DNA of 64,000 nt from Phoronis australis (lineage: Eukaryota; Phoronida; Phoronidae). Of the stretch, positions 21,675 to 35,200 are shown piece by piece (within the stretch, counting starts at the first letter, position 1; the number at the start of each line of letters is the position of its first letter). Made by a program: the position numbers and the translations under genes. The stretch covers positions 1,851,048 through 1,915,047 of the forward strand of contig NMRA01000005.1 of the NCBI GenBank assembly GCA_002633005.1. The letters are read 5' to 3'. The notes beneath the pieces are model-generated. The model was given only the letters and a program-made list of their open reading frames with translations, was not told the origin of the DNA and searched no databases.

Positions 21675-24600
21675 ATGACTACACCGACATCAGTGTCCGA
21701 TGTGATTAATGCGAGGCGGACAGAGTCGTTAGATGCCCCAAGTATTCTCACTCTGGTACAACCACTCACTGAGCAACTCTTTGGCAAAGTGAATGTGGTC
21801 AATCTCATGTAAGATTTATTATGTTAATTTACACACCTTAAAAACTTCAGGTGCAATCTATGATAATTCAATTTTGACTTAGGATTTCAATTGTATACAC
21901 ATTGTGACATATTTAAATTCATTTGTTTCTTAAAATTTGAAATTGAGCTCCTGGCTTGTATTAGATTTGTTACTCTTAGAGCAAATCTTTACACAGGTGC
22001 GAGTATCATCTGACACATCATCTCTTATAATAACTGGCCCTACACACCTTTTCATTACCATTACTGTCAGCAGTAATGTAAAAGCAGTTTTTGTGATCCA
22101 GTTTAAAATATTTGAAGTTCACGAGGGATTTTTTGAATCTGATACCATGGAAATGGATATTGTAGTTATGACAATAACTCACTAACCAGCTGTTTTAGAA
22201 TTCTCTAACTTTCTTCAGCTTAGCAAGTCCTGGTCATGAAATAAAATGTGATATCAATTTGTGAATAGCTGATGCCTTCAACAGATAAATGCCTCATTGT
22301 TATTTGTTTATTTCAGTGAAAAAGCTGTGCTTGCTGTAACTCTGAGCAATGAACACAATGAGGTTCTTGGCCATGCTGCATTTTTCGACTACCCAAACTT
22401 GGACTGTGTGGACGAGGCCGATTGGGAAACGTGGTTAAAGAAGCACTACCCGGTGAACAATTGCTCACCGCTCAACACTCTGTTCCTTCACTACTTTGTT
22501 GCCAAGCCAGAGTACTCACATGGAGCTGCCAAGGAGATCATTCGCACAGCTTTTAATGCCGTGCCTGACCTGCATTTCATATACCTTATTGTCCCAAAAA
22601 ATACATATCCAGGTAATGGCTACTGTGGTTTTGTCATGCGTTGACAGAAAACAGATGTCTGTGTTTTTTGATAATTTAGTGACGGAATTCATGATCATTC
22701 TTCTGCATGATGTCTAGTAACTAATAACGTAATCCTGATAAATTCTACTTAAATGTCTGTTTTATTCCGTAGGGCACTTAAATTGAGAAACTCAAATATC
22801 AAGCTGGGTGTTAAGCTAAGCATGGGTATTGAATAAAATTTTTATTGAGAAATCGAGGAAGTGCGCTAACTTGAATGTTTGGGTTAACGCCCAGGGAGCT
22901 TAAATCCTGACTGGAGTCCACGTGCAAGAGTCAAATAAAATGTGGGTTAGGAAGTTATATATGTTTGGGAACTAAAACTCTCAGAAGACGGATACTTTTA
23001 AGGAAGTGTTGATTGTACTAGGTGGGGATTGGCCTTAAGCTAAGCATGCATGTTAAAAGCGCAAATATCCAAATTTCGGAGGTGGGCAGTAAGCTGAACT
23101 TTGAGCATTGATCCGGACAGGTATGGTATTGCAAATGAAGTTTTTGCTGATGCCAAATGCTTGGCTAGAAAATTAACGTTTTGAACTTTTCAAAACTGGC
23201 TTTATTTGATATTTCAACTTCAGAATCCGGAGAAAGTGAAACGTTTGACATTAGCAGTAAGTCAGAACACCCTAGCAGCACTGCACGGTCTGCTGTCAGC
23301 GTTTTTGTTTTGTTGACATTGAGGCTGGCACACACATTGTGTTGGACTAGCATCACTGCACATTCTGTTAGCTACCCATTTTAACTATAGCCACCCTGCT
23401 TTTGTTGATGTTAATTAACTGTTTGATACTGTGTTTACCCTATTGTGGTGATTGTGTCTTAATGTGTAAAAAATTGCCATTCTGAAAACCCCTACAGTGA
23501 TAAGTTGTCGAGTTGAAACAACTCAACGTTCATGTTGTGTATCTCTTAAAAATAATCAGCCTACTTCCCTCCTTTTATTCCTCATGAGAATTAACAAACA
23601 GTTGCAATTTAAAGCTTTCAGTTTGTGAATAAGCTCTGAGCATGTTCTATGTACGTCATTCAGGAGGAATTCTGGGTAAATGTAAATGAATAACTAGCAC
23701 TCAGACATTTCTTCCGTGCTATACAAGCAGTGAAGTCACCTGAAATGAGATAACTCACAAGCTTCTCTGGAAGGAGAGCACTAACAGTTTGTTTTTTTTT
23801 AATGTATGGTCCAACCTTGTTTTAATCTCACTGAAAGTTAACTGCTTGTAGACTCTGCCCTGGCTGATATGTTTTCTCAACTGAATAATCGTGCTAACGT
23901 GAAGGGACCAGACAACTGTGTGGTGTTTGCCTGTCACAGACATAGCCATGTACCTGTGCTGCATGTTAGAGATGCCAAGTAAGTAGGCCCAACAGACCAT
24001 TGCATCTGGTCACAATTCAAATTCTGTATGTTTGGATGCGGCGAAAGTGAGCAGTGATTAGATTCCAAACCTGAGCCAGATGTGTTTGTGGTTAGGTCAC
24101 ACGTGCTGCGCTGTAGGAGGCCCATGTGCTTCCCTTTTGAAAAATTACTTTTTAAATACACGAGGTGCTATAATCTGAAATCTGCTTTTATTGGCTATTG
24201 TGTCTCTTTAAAAGTATATTATTCCCCAGATATTTCCATTCTTTATCATCTCAGTTCATAAAATTTACAATAGGAACGAAGTGACTTGAAGATACTATGC
24301 AAATATTGAACTAGTCCCTGACATCAGTCTGTATTTCTCAATTCAACAATCTTGTTCATAGCAGCTGATTACAAGGACCTCTGTGCCTGGAGTCTCAAAA
24401 ATTGACCAATTGCACGGCCTCATCTGACTGAGTAGACTTGCAAGTTTTACTCAAATCATGCATTGTGATTAGTTCTGTTATTAAGCTTTGACTCTGAATT
24501 GAGTCGTGCTTCGAAGGTTATAGTCCCTGGTCTTGGCCGGAAAGGTATAGCATACCCACTCAACTTGAATTGCTTGTTAATTGCCAGTTATCTCATACAG

Positions 24601-26276
24601 CATGAGTTGACAATGTCTGCCTTGCAAATTGTGCTAGTCAGTTGTCACATTTGCTTTTGGCACGATCACAACTTTCTAAATAACAGCTGCTGTTGTTTTA
24701 GTTTGAATTAGCACTTAATTGGGACTCTTATGTGTAACATCACAATGTTGTAAAGCTGTTATTTGTTTCATTTTCAGAGTTCAAGACCACGATGACCTGA
24801 CCCCCATTTTTAACCGACAGAGCGACATGCTCACAAACACTTATGGTGACTTTTTCCTGGCTGAGCTCATTGAGGCACAAGATGACAACATGCATTGTCT
24901 GGTGGCTGAGGTAATTCCTATCCACATTCAGTAATAAATTAAGAAACGTATTTCATCATTTGCAAAATACCTTGCAAGAGAATCTGTTTGTTTTGCGTGA
25001 TCATTGCGGGACACACGATTCATGAGTGCACTTAAGAAACTGTTTGGACAAAACTGTTCAATCTACACCCAGATGTGTTAAAATAATCTTTCACTAATAG
25101 GAGAACATCATGTGGTGTTTGGTGTTCGCATTGCTGAAAACACTGCTGGTTTTCTGGTTTTTCTAGTTTGATGGAACAGCCATTGGATTCATGAGCATTT
25201 GCCGGGATGTCAATGTGGCTCTGCTCAATGAGTGTTTTGAGCTTGGCCCATTCCACGGTCTGAGGAAACCATGTGATGCCGATGAATTAACTGCACCTAA
25301 AGTACCAACACCACCGCCACAAGGTACGGGTTTATAACTCTGTCTTAATTTCCCTGTGTTTGGGTACGTTTTCTAGTTATTCACTTTGCTGCAATTTGTC
25401 ACGTAAAGATTTTCATTTCTTGTGATGAATCTTTTTAGGGGAAAGTATTGCTCATCTCACCCCATAATCTTTTACATCCAGATGTCTCATCTGCCATTTG
25501 TTGCTTGTTGGGTATCTCACCAGCTGTATTATGTTAAGTCCTCAAACACGCACTCTGCCCTGCCTCCACTGATACCAAGAGGACGTGCACAATCCCATGA
25601 CCTAATTGTGGAATAGGCGTTTTTCACTTATTGTAGTCTCTTGATTAGTCAGAGCTATGGATTTTTGCACTTGACTGTTATGCAAGGAAGTGTTATTGAT
25701 AGAATGCCTTGTGTTTGTTTGGAGTGAATGATCTGGTCTAATGCTGTCATTTTTACCAATCATTTTATTCTTCATTTCAGCTAATGTTGAAGAGACGCGG
25801 CCTGAATCTGGCAAATCTAACACTTCTCCTAAACCTGATGAAGCTGCAGAAGAGGAGAAAGAGCCTGAAGATGGTACTGCTGCACCTGAACAAGCAGCGT
25901 CTCCTGTTGGAGGTATTGTGTAGCTTTGTATTATGTGCATGAGTTTTGTATGACATTAGATTTTGCTAACTTCAGAACATCGTATCTCATAAATGGCTGA
26001 TCAAATTCAAATGAAACTTTCAAGTGGTGCGGTTTATACACCATTCTCCAAATTGTTGTATTCATTGAGTCCTAGGCTAAATGCACAGTTATTGTATCAT
26101 TTTAAGCCAATGCTGAGCCTAGTGTACCAGCCAGTGAGACGGAGGTTAAAACTAAGCCCAAACTGAGTGATGCCAATATGGGTCAAAGTTCCAGCTCCAT
26201 CCTGAGCGCGTCAACAGTGGAAGGAAGTGTCAAGTCTGTGACTTGTCAGGTGCCTGCTGCCAAGTCTGGGACTAGT
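21675..26276 (+). CDS. CFAP61: CFAP61 exons 1-7 (residues 1-383, N-terminal acetyltransferase-like region and linker)
   Basis: Exons 1-5 (residues 1-282) form the N-terminal region, which resembles a GNAT acetyltransferase fold. Landmarks are RRTESLDAPS, HAAFFDYPNLD, SPLNTLFLHYFVAKPEYSHG, FACHRHSHVPVLHVRDAK, VQDHDDLTPIFNRQSDM, DFFLAELIEAQD and GFMSICRDVNVALLNECFEL, all with direct human counterparts. Exons 6 and 7 (25781-25912, 26107-26276) encode an acidic then Ser/Thr/Lys-rich linker (EEEKEPEDG, SSSSILSAS) with no expected fold. This is the part least like human and the least certain in function, though the phases confirm the exons. Acetyltransferase activity is not implied. Confidence 0.93.
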
Positions 26277-29200
26277 GTAAGTATTTGGCGTGTGATGTCA
26301 CTGTCTGTAGGGTTGTGCCATCCCTTCATATTTACGTACGTATAAGGCAAGGGACAGCTGCTAACCCTGTAAGAGATGTATAGGCTTATGCCTATATGTA
26401 TGGGAAATGCTGTGTGTAATGGTCTTTTCAATAAGAGAGATCTCCAGTAAAGATAATGCCCTAAGTTTTAGCTAGTACATCTGCAGTAACTACACAGGGT
26501 GTGCAAAACAATAAGGGTAAATAGTGTGTTTTCTAGTCAAAGTTAGGTAAGCTGTTCAAACTGGTCAGGTTGGTCATTATTCACATTATTTTTATTATTA
26601 TCTGCTTTTTGCAGACTGCTAACATTTTCGTTTTTTGAAGTCTTGTTCTCGGTCTGAAAGTCAAAGAAAATGCAGACAAGGAGAGGTTTCAGGGTTTGCA
26701 AAGAACTGACAGTTTGTTTTTTGTTGAGACTATGCTGGTCACATCAAATACCACACTGTTACACGACATTTTGTAGAGGCTGATTTCAAAAAATAACAAA
26801 CTGCCATATCTTTGGAAGCCCTGAAATCATCTCCGAGTTGACTAAGAAAAATCATGAGACCAATTTTATGATTTACTGTAAGTGACTTAATTTAAAAGTT
26901 GTTTTTGTGATGGAAGGTGGTTTAATAGCTGGTTTAAATATCGCAAGTTTACATAGTCTTGCTTCTTTCACTTGTTTTTTTGTAGAAAATATTTTAAGTT
27001 TGTTTCTTATGTAGCTGTAGCAAGACTTCTAAAATCATGGTTTACAATAAATTAGCTCATTGTCTCATTTTTCTACTGAGGCTCCTTATCCCCAAGCACT
27101 GTTTGTGTTTCCAGTCTCGACATTCATCAATGTCTCGAAAGGCCAGGCCTGACCTCCCTGTTTTGCCCAAGGCCTCTGATCGGTTCAGACCCGTTTTCAA
27201 AGGGCCATCAGATTGCTTCTCAATTCAGCTCTTTTGCATTGACGAAAAGTATGAAATGAGGTAAATATTTTGTGTTACTATTTAAACGTCTTTTATAACC
27301 AGAAACTTTTAGAAAATGATCTACGTTCCTTAAAACATGAATTACATTTCAAATGTTGAAGTTCAGCATCTAGGTTACATAAAACAACTTTATTAATTAA
27401 TCTACTCACTTGATAAGTATTATTGTCACGTGACATTGTAAACTGTAGCATCATTATTAATAATGATAACATGATGTCATTGTTATTTTCCTGTGTATGA
27501 TCTATGCAACCAGATCAAGGAGATTTTTTTCTGCTCAATTTTATTATCCTTCACAAAATTTACTGATAATTTAATGACTTTGTTCACTGTAGGTCCATGG
27601 ATTTCCTTCGACATGCGTTTGAGTTGTTTCCTGACAAGAGCTACGCTGTTATCACTGTGCCACACTTGGTGCCAGAGTTTCCACTGTTGCAGAAGTTTGT
27701 TGTGAGTAACATAAAGCATTTCAATATTCACCCAGAACAGATGTGTGTTTTATATACCCAAGATACTTGCAGTGAAATATTTTCCATTATGGAACAGAGT
27801 CAGTGAACTCTCCGTAATTGAGCATTTCAGTGTCATCAACCAATTACTTCAGTGGCCGTCATTTTGCTAGGACGCGCTAGAAAGCTCTAGAGCATTTTTA
27901 TGATAAACTTTGTTGTCTTTCGCTTGTGTGATTTTGCTTTTTTGCAAATTTCTTGCCTCTTTGTAACACACCCCTGATATTTAACTGTATTATTTTGCTG
28001 TTGGGTAACATGCGCTTGTCTTGTTTTAAACACTTGCAATTTAGACCGTCATAACTAGAAAAATAACAAAAACAATAAATTTACCAAAAAAGGTACAAAA
28101 TTTTAGCCACAGTTTTGGTGTCTCATATCTGATAGATTGATTGGCCTAATTTTAAGAATTTTCAACGCACTCATGGGTAATACATATCCTCTTGTGTTTA
28201 TGTCAGATTGTGTTTTAAATTAGCCCTTGGTTAACACAACGTACTATAGATATTAATTGTTACTTTACAGAGAGTGACTCCACGTGTACCTAGCACCTTG
28301 CCACATGAACTGTACATTTACAATAAATCTGGTTTGTTGATGTAAGTACTCAAAAACTATCCATTTCACTCATATTTCACAAAATTTGACATCAATAGCC
28401 GCTCAACAGACATTGTTTAGAGTAATTCAAAACACAAACTCACAAACTTTTGTAAAAATTCTTAATTTGTGATAGCAGCAAGTTTTGTTCAACCAACAGA
28501 CTTCAATCTGCTTGAGACTGATTCAGCAATACAAAATTGCCAACTTTAATCACAAGCATTTACATTAATTTGTTTTGTTGTAGGGACTTCAAGGTACGCC
28601 GCGCTTGTACCACTGACTACGCAGCTATCGAGAAGCTTGTTCAAACTGTCGATCTTTACGAAAACTTGCTTGCTGATCTCACCAAGTTCAACACAGCACG
28701 GCGAGATGACGTGAGTCACTTTGTTGTCATTTGTTCTGTTGAGAAGATACTGAATTTGAAACTATATGCATGCTAGAATTTGTTAATAAGTCTACAGATT
28801 TTACAACCTGGTAAGTTCAACTGACTGACGTTGGCTGTGTGTGCAATCGTCATGATACAAGGATAACACCCAATGTTCTCTTACTGGTGTACTCAAACTG
28901 GCACGTCACCAAGCCAACAACCCAACTGAGAGGATAAGACATTTGGATGAAAGATCTAACTATATGGTGTAAGGAGATTTGCACTCTTGGTCTCGGTGTT
29001 TGGTGACATTGTATCACTAGTCACAGTGTCTCTTCTGGCAAATGTTGACATTATGACTCTCAAGACCTTTCACTTAAGAAATTCTCATTAAAATGTGGTG
29101 CTCGTGGTTTATTTCAGGATGGTACTGAGATCCAGGCATTTGTGGCGGAGTGTGTTCATCAGATTGTCGGGGTGTGCGTCATTAGACAGGAAGAGGACAT

Positions 29201-32200
29201 TGAGTTTGTTCGGTCTCACTATAACATCGAGGACTTCATATATTTCAACCACCACAAACGAGAGGAGCATGGTCACTTGCACCACTTTGCTATGAACCCC
29301 ATATTTGGACATCTGTCGAAGCATTTCTTAAAGGTATGGTACATTGTCTGAGCTACATGTTTTTCTTCCGATCATGGAGTTTTGGCATACATTTGTTAGG
29401 TTATCCGTTTTTAAACAGTTTCATAGCAACCGTTTATTTTCATGAGCACTGTACAGATATGTAGTGGATGAATACTTATGATGGTTCAATTTTCTGTTCA
29501 CTTTGTTCTCATTTAAATTGATTTTATGGAAATTTTCACTTTGTACATTTGGAAAGGTTTGATTGTGAAAGTGTTCAATTTACATCATTGTGCAAATTAA
29601 TGGTATTCTCTGCGGTTCAATGGTTTACTCACATTGCGCTATCCGTGAGAGGGTGGGATTGAATTTCATTTGACTTGTGTTGTAAATTCTTTTTCATGTT
29701 TGGTCCAGGTAATGAGCAGCCTCACCAGTTTCTTCCATTGAATATGGACTTCTTTGGTACTGAAAAATATAAGCAGGACGTAGTTGCAATTTCAATGGAA
29801 CATTTGAAAAGCATGATATCAGTTTTGTTTTTCTTATTTTAGAGTGGATTACGTTGCAAAATTAAGGTTAACCCTACTTGAAGTTGTTTGAATGTTTGCT
29901 AAATTGCTATTTCAGGAAGTATTGAGGATTGGCCACAAAACATGTTTGTACTACCCTGTTTACCCGCCCTACTCTTCTAAGAAGGTTTGTTTATTCAATT
30001 TATTGCCTGCTTTTTCTACTGCTAGTTTATGCCATGATTCCTTAGATTTTTATTAAAATCACGGTGGTGCACTGAGTAGTAGTTAATCTACCAGTAAATT
30101 TTTAATAGTTCAGATTATTTTTTAATGTTTTTTGATATTTATAAACTTGGCGTATTTTGTGACTTAAGACATCAGGAAATTGAATGGATACCCGATTGCA
30201 GATTCTGTCACATCTTCGCCATAAGTGGACAAAAACTTGTTGAGTTGACTAGACGTCCAGTGAATTGAACAGATGCTCGACTGCTTGATATTTTTTCTTG
30301 TATCGGAGTAAACACTGCACAGTGGTACTGACCTTGTATGTGGACTTGAGAACCTTGAATAGCTGTTTGGAATTCTTGCTTTGCCTGTGTAGGCACTTGT
30401 TCATTTGTTTTTAGTACAGTATTTTATCCATCAAGCGATTACATCATCTTGCGATAACTTCAATTTGATGATTGACTCCATACCTTTTCCTCCAGAGTCT
30501 TTCACAACACTCTATGGTGACTTGCCTGAACGAGCTGGTCCCAGTCAGGGCACGCCGACAGATTGTCTACCCAACAGAGAAGCTGTCAATCAATGCACCG
30601 TCAGACAGAGTGTTGAAAGAAAACGAACCATATGCCCTGTGTCACATCAATAGAAAGTTGACCCTTGAGCCAAAGGTGGTGATTAATGCCAGGATAGTGG
30701 TTGTGGGTGCCTCCGACACTGGGGTATCCTTTCTAGAGACCCTTGCATTTTGGTGAGACTAGTTGTTGTTTTGTAATTTTAAGTTTGATCCATGTTTGTT
30801 TTTAGATTGTAATGTGTGTGTTTGTCTGATAGTACACATAGCCAGCTCTGCCAACATCTTGATCTATAATTAATTTTCCTTGTTAAGTAATTATTCTTAG
30901 AAAAAATTGCAATGATGTTTAAATGATTTTGGTAAAATGAAATTTTTGACTGACATACAGCAAGTTTTATAAAATTTTATTATTGATTTTTTTAATTGAA
31001 ATTCCTGAATGTAAAGTGGAACCATAGTAATGGGTTATTCTCAGTATATTCATATTTCATTTTCTACTTGCATCCAAATCTGTTTCGTAATGATGAATTT
31101 GAATAAACTGTGAAAGTAAGTAGAGAATCCTGACTTGTTTGTTCCAGTCCTCACCTGAGGTTCAACAACATGTTCCTGATCTCACCTCATGGTTTACCTG
31201 GAGAACTCACACCTGAGTCTCGTCAAGACAATATGACTGGCAAAAGGTGAGAGTTGATGCAAGTATTCGATGAAGTGGGAATGATCTCTTAGTGGATAGT
31301 TCAAGGCTTTGTTTGCATATCCCAGGGTGGAGAATTTGTCGACTATTTAGTATCACACCAGCGTATATTTTATTAGGTGCAAAATGGGCAGATTTCTTAA
31401 ACTTTAAAAATTCACCAAAGAAATGTCGAGTGTTACGACAAATTACTGTTGATCCACAACACTTCTGTCAGCAATTGTTTAATTTTTAATTACAAAACCG
31501 ACCATTACATATGAATTATGTTGTGTCTCAGAAGGTACAGAAGTCTTGTCAGAAATCAGCACTTTAGATTATATACGACATTATTTACAAGTTTCTGTAT
31601 TTAAATAATGTGATACATTACATAGAGTACATAAAGTATTCTATTATGAATGATTGATCAGCTGATTGTCTTCTAATGTCCATGTCTATGTCTGCTGTGA
31701 TTTCACTACCATTAGTTAAGCCAGTTAAAAAATAAACAGTCATGCTCGTCATCTGGGGTTCATTCAGAAATTGGCATGGGTACACTTTTTATTTTTTATT
31801 TTATGACCTTGTTAGAAGTGGTGTCACAGACCACGCCTGGCAAAGTCTGCCACACAGGCCTGTGTCCACTAATAAACTATTCTATGGTTAACATCATATC
31901 ATATACTTGCAAGCAAGCACATTCCTGGAGCATTGTTTGATTATGTATCTTCAGAAGTGTGGCAGTGCAGACGATGTGACTCGCAGTTTCCATAGACTCA
32001 CAATGTAGCACCATGTGGTGATGGATAGGATTTTATGACGCTTGCAAACTGAAATTTATTTGATAAAAAGTAACTGAAAAAATCTGCATGGCACATTTTT
32101 TTAGGCTTGAAGGGGAATGATTAATATGCTTACCTTTTTTATCTTTATATGATCACAACAGTCACCTTTCATTTAACCTTTGTTCTTTCATCCAGCAACA

Positions 32201-35200
32201 TAGCTCGGACATGACATAATCTTTCTTCAAATTGAGTTGTTTATTTGTTATGAAACTAACCTTAATTCCAAGTGTTTAATTAAGTACACAAGACCCCAGT
32301 AAACATATTACATCAACCTTTCACGGACAAATTGACTTGTATAACTTACATTAGCTCATTAATGTAGGCTAATGTTGTATTTTATTTTAATGGAATGAGT
32401 CACGCGCCTGGCTTTACACGTGAAGCATTGATGCAAGACTACTGATTAAATGAAGTTTGTAGTTTTGAATGAAATACAGAGTTTGTGTAGTTGAAGGCTA
32501 TTGCTTTCTCACTGGTGCTGCTGATTTTCAATAACATTATCATTATTCCATTTTAGCCACTGTTACAGCGTGGAGGAGAGTGCTCAGGTTGCTCTCAGAA
32601 CATGGACTAATGTGATTTATGGGAAAATGACGGGGATTGACAGGTAAATGCTAATTAATAAATGTTTCACATAATTATAAATCGTCAATATTGACAGTCA
32701 TTAAAGACTAATGACCACTTTTATCCATTGGTTAACAAACGGAAGTAATAACTAGGCTTACGAAATCTTTACGTCGTAACACTAAATTCAGTTAATTAAA
32801 TAATGTATGGGACAAAGGAAGAATGACTTTGGCATGACCTTAATGTTTAGTCTATTAAATGTAGAAGCACGTAGTGTGAACTGTCTGTAAATAAAGTTGC
32901 TGTTAGTGCATTGTTTGAACTATCTAGTAAATAAAGTTACTGTTAGTAGTGCATTGTTTGAACTATCTAGTAAATAAAGTTACTGTAGTACATTGTGTGA
33001 ACTATCTAGTAAATAAAGTTACTGTTAGTAGTACATTGTGTGAACTATCTAGTAAATAAAGTTACTGTAGTACATTGTGTGAACTATCTAGTAAATAAAG
33101 TTACTGTAGTACATTGTGTGAACTATCTAGTAAATAAAGTTACTGTAGTACATTGCGTGAACTTTCTGATAAATATAGTTATGTAATACTTTAGTAGTAT
33201 GGCCATACAAAACCAACACTGAATAAAAAACATTAAAGAGTTAGACAAATCCAGTCTCGTGGTCTTACCTGTTGTCTTAAAATTGAAACGTAATACCAAC
33301 AGTAGACTCTAGTTAAAACTGACATAGAGAGACGACTACATCTGCTTGAAATATTAATTGGCATTATGTGTTATCAGCTTATCCGTCATTTTTGAGAGTG
33401 CTAAACAAATACCTCACTCTGACATCGATGTGTCTCTTCATGTCTGTTTTGATTGTACATCGCTGTTCAGTAGGGCGTTCTAAAGAAAGACAAAAACACT
33501 GTAATAGCCTAAGTTTGCATTGTTACGTCGCTTTACAGACACAAGAAGCATGTAGTTGTCAACTACTCACATGTTGTCCCCTACGACCATCTCATTTTGA
33601 CAACTGGTCAGCAGTACCAGATTCCCTGTCCGACAGATGCAGACATCAACTGTAATGTAACCAACAGTACACTGGCCAACAGCCCTGACCGCTGGTTCAC
33701 TGGCCAGCCGCCTAGCAATTTGTTTGTTGTCAACGACACATTTGATGCAGCTGTGTGTCTGAATTGGGTGGAAAATCAAGTGAATCAAGGTAATGTATTC
33801 TGATACTCACTTTACTTAAAATACTCAATGAAGGGTTTATATTAAGAGGTTCCAGAGTGCTGATTGATTATAAGTAGAAATTATTTGTGTACTGAGTATC
33901 CTTTGTGACTGAAAAGTGTAATTTTATTTTGTTGCATTTTCTGAAAAACAAATAGGTATAAAAAGTAAAATTTGGTTGGTGCATTGAGGAAAAGTCCTTT
34001 TTCTTCTTAGCATACTTTAACTATGAAGCAGCTAAGCAGTAGCCCTGTTTATCCCAACTAAAATGAAAAACAAATTGGGCCTTTTGCTCTTATAAAATTT
34101 GTCTCATGATTTTCCTTGCTGAGGGATAGGATGTTTGAATACAGTTTTAACTGAAGGCTGAGTGTTAGAAATGGGCTCAATTTATATGACTTGTGATAAA
34201 ATTGTATTACAAAACTTATTTTCTTTGGTTTAGGACAGAGCTCACCACTTGGTCAGCTTTTCTTTGAACTATTGCAAATTAGACATTTACAGGACTGCCT
34301 TCATGTTTACAGGTGGCCTTCTTCAGTCTGGTACTCTGATTGTCTACGGCAACACCTTGGATGCCTACTGCAGTGTGGAGGTGTTGAGGTCCGTCCTACC
34401 TTCAAGCCAGATTGTGTTCGTGCAGCCACCTGTTGAGGAAGTATGTAATTAACGATTCTACATTGTGTCAGTCGTGTTTGTAGTTCAGGGCCTTGTGCCT
34501 AATCTGTGATCTTGAACTGGAAACTCCAAATTATTTTTGACATACTGTAAGTATACTTTAGTACAAACTCAAGGTATGCATCTATGATTAAGAACTCATT
34601 GACAAGCAGATACGGGTTATACGCAAGACGATTTTCTGGTCAACCAACTTGAGTTGAAGCTCGAGACTTTGAGTTCAGGATTGAAAATGCGTTAATGCTG
34701 GGATCATCAAGTGCAAACTGAGATTAAGTGTGGCGTTTATTCATGTAATCCACTACGTGTATGCAAGCACAATACAAAGGGACATTAAAGAAATGTAATT
34801 ATCTTAGTAAGTCCATGCTTAGATAGAACAAAAAATATCAAAACTGATTTGGAGATCGAGTTCAAGTTCCGAGACTAACAGGAAAACAATTTAATCTAAT
34901 GGTTATTTATAAGCAAATTAAAAGTACAAAGATGACGGAACTAATTTTGAAACGTAAGCTATTTCCTGTTATTGTTTTTCAATAGAGGCATCCTCAATGT
35001 CACATTAACAAGAATGTTACGGCAATATTTATTTACTCGGCTGTAATCCCTGTGCATAAAGCAATTAAATCTGAAAGGTTCAACTGAAGTGCCTTGTTGT
35101 TTTCATTATGCCCTTTCTTATTGTATCATATCTTATTGTCTATAGCGCCACATTATTGCAAAAATCAACTTATTCAGGCATCTTAATTTTTTAATTTAAG

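Noticed and set aside
32868-33190. CRISPR-like array
   Set aside because: Units are contiguous without unique spacers, in an animal intron; it is a minisatellite.
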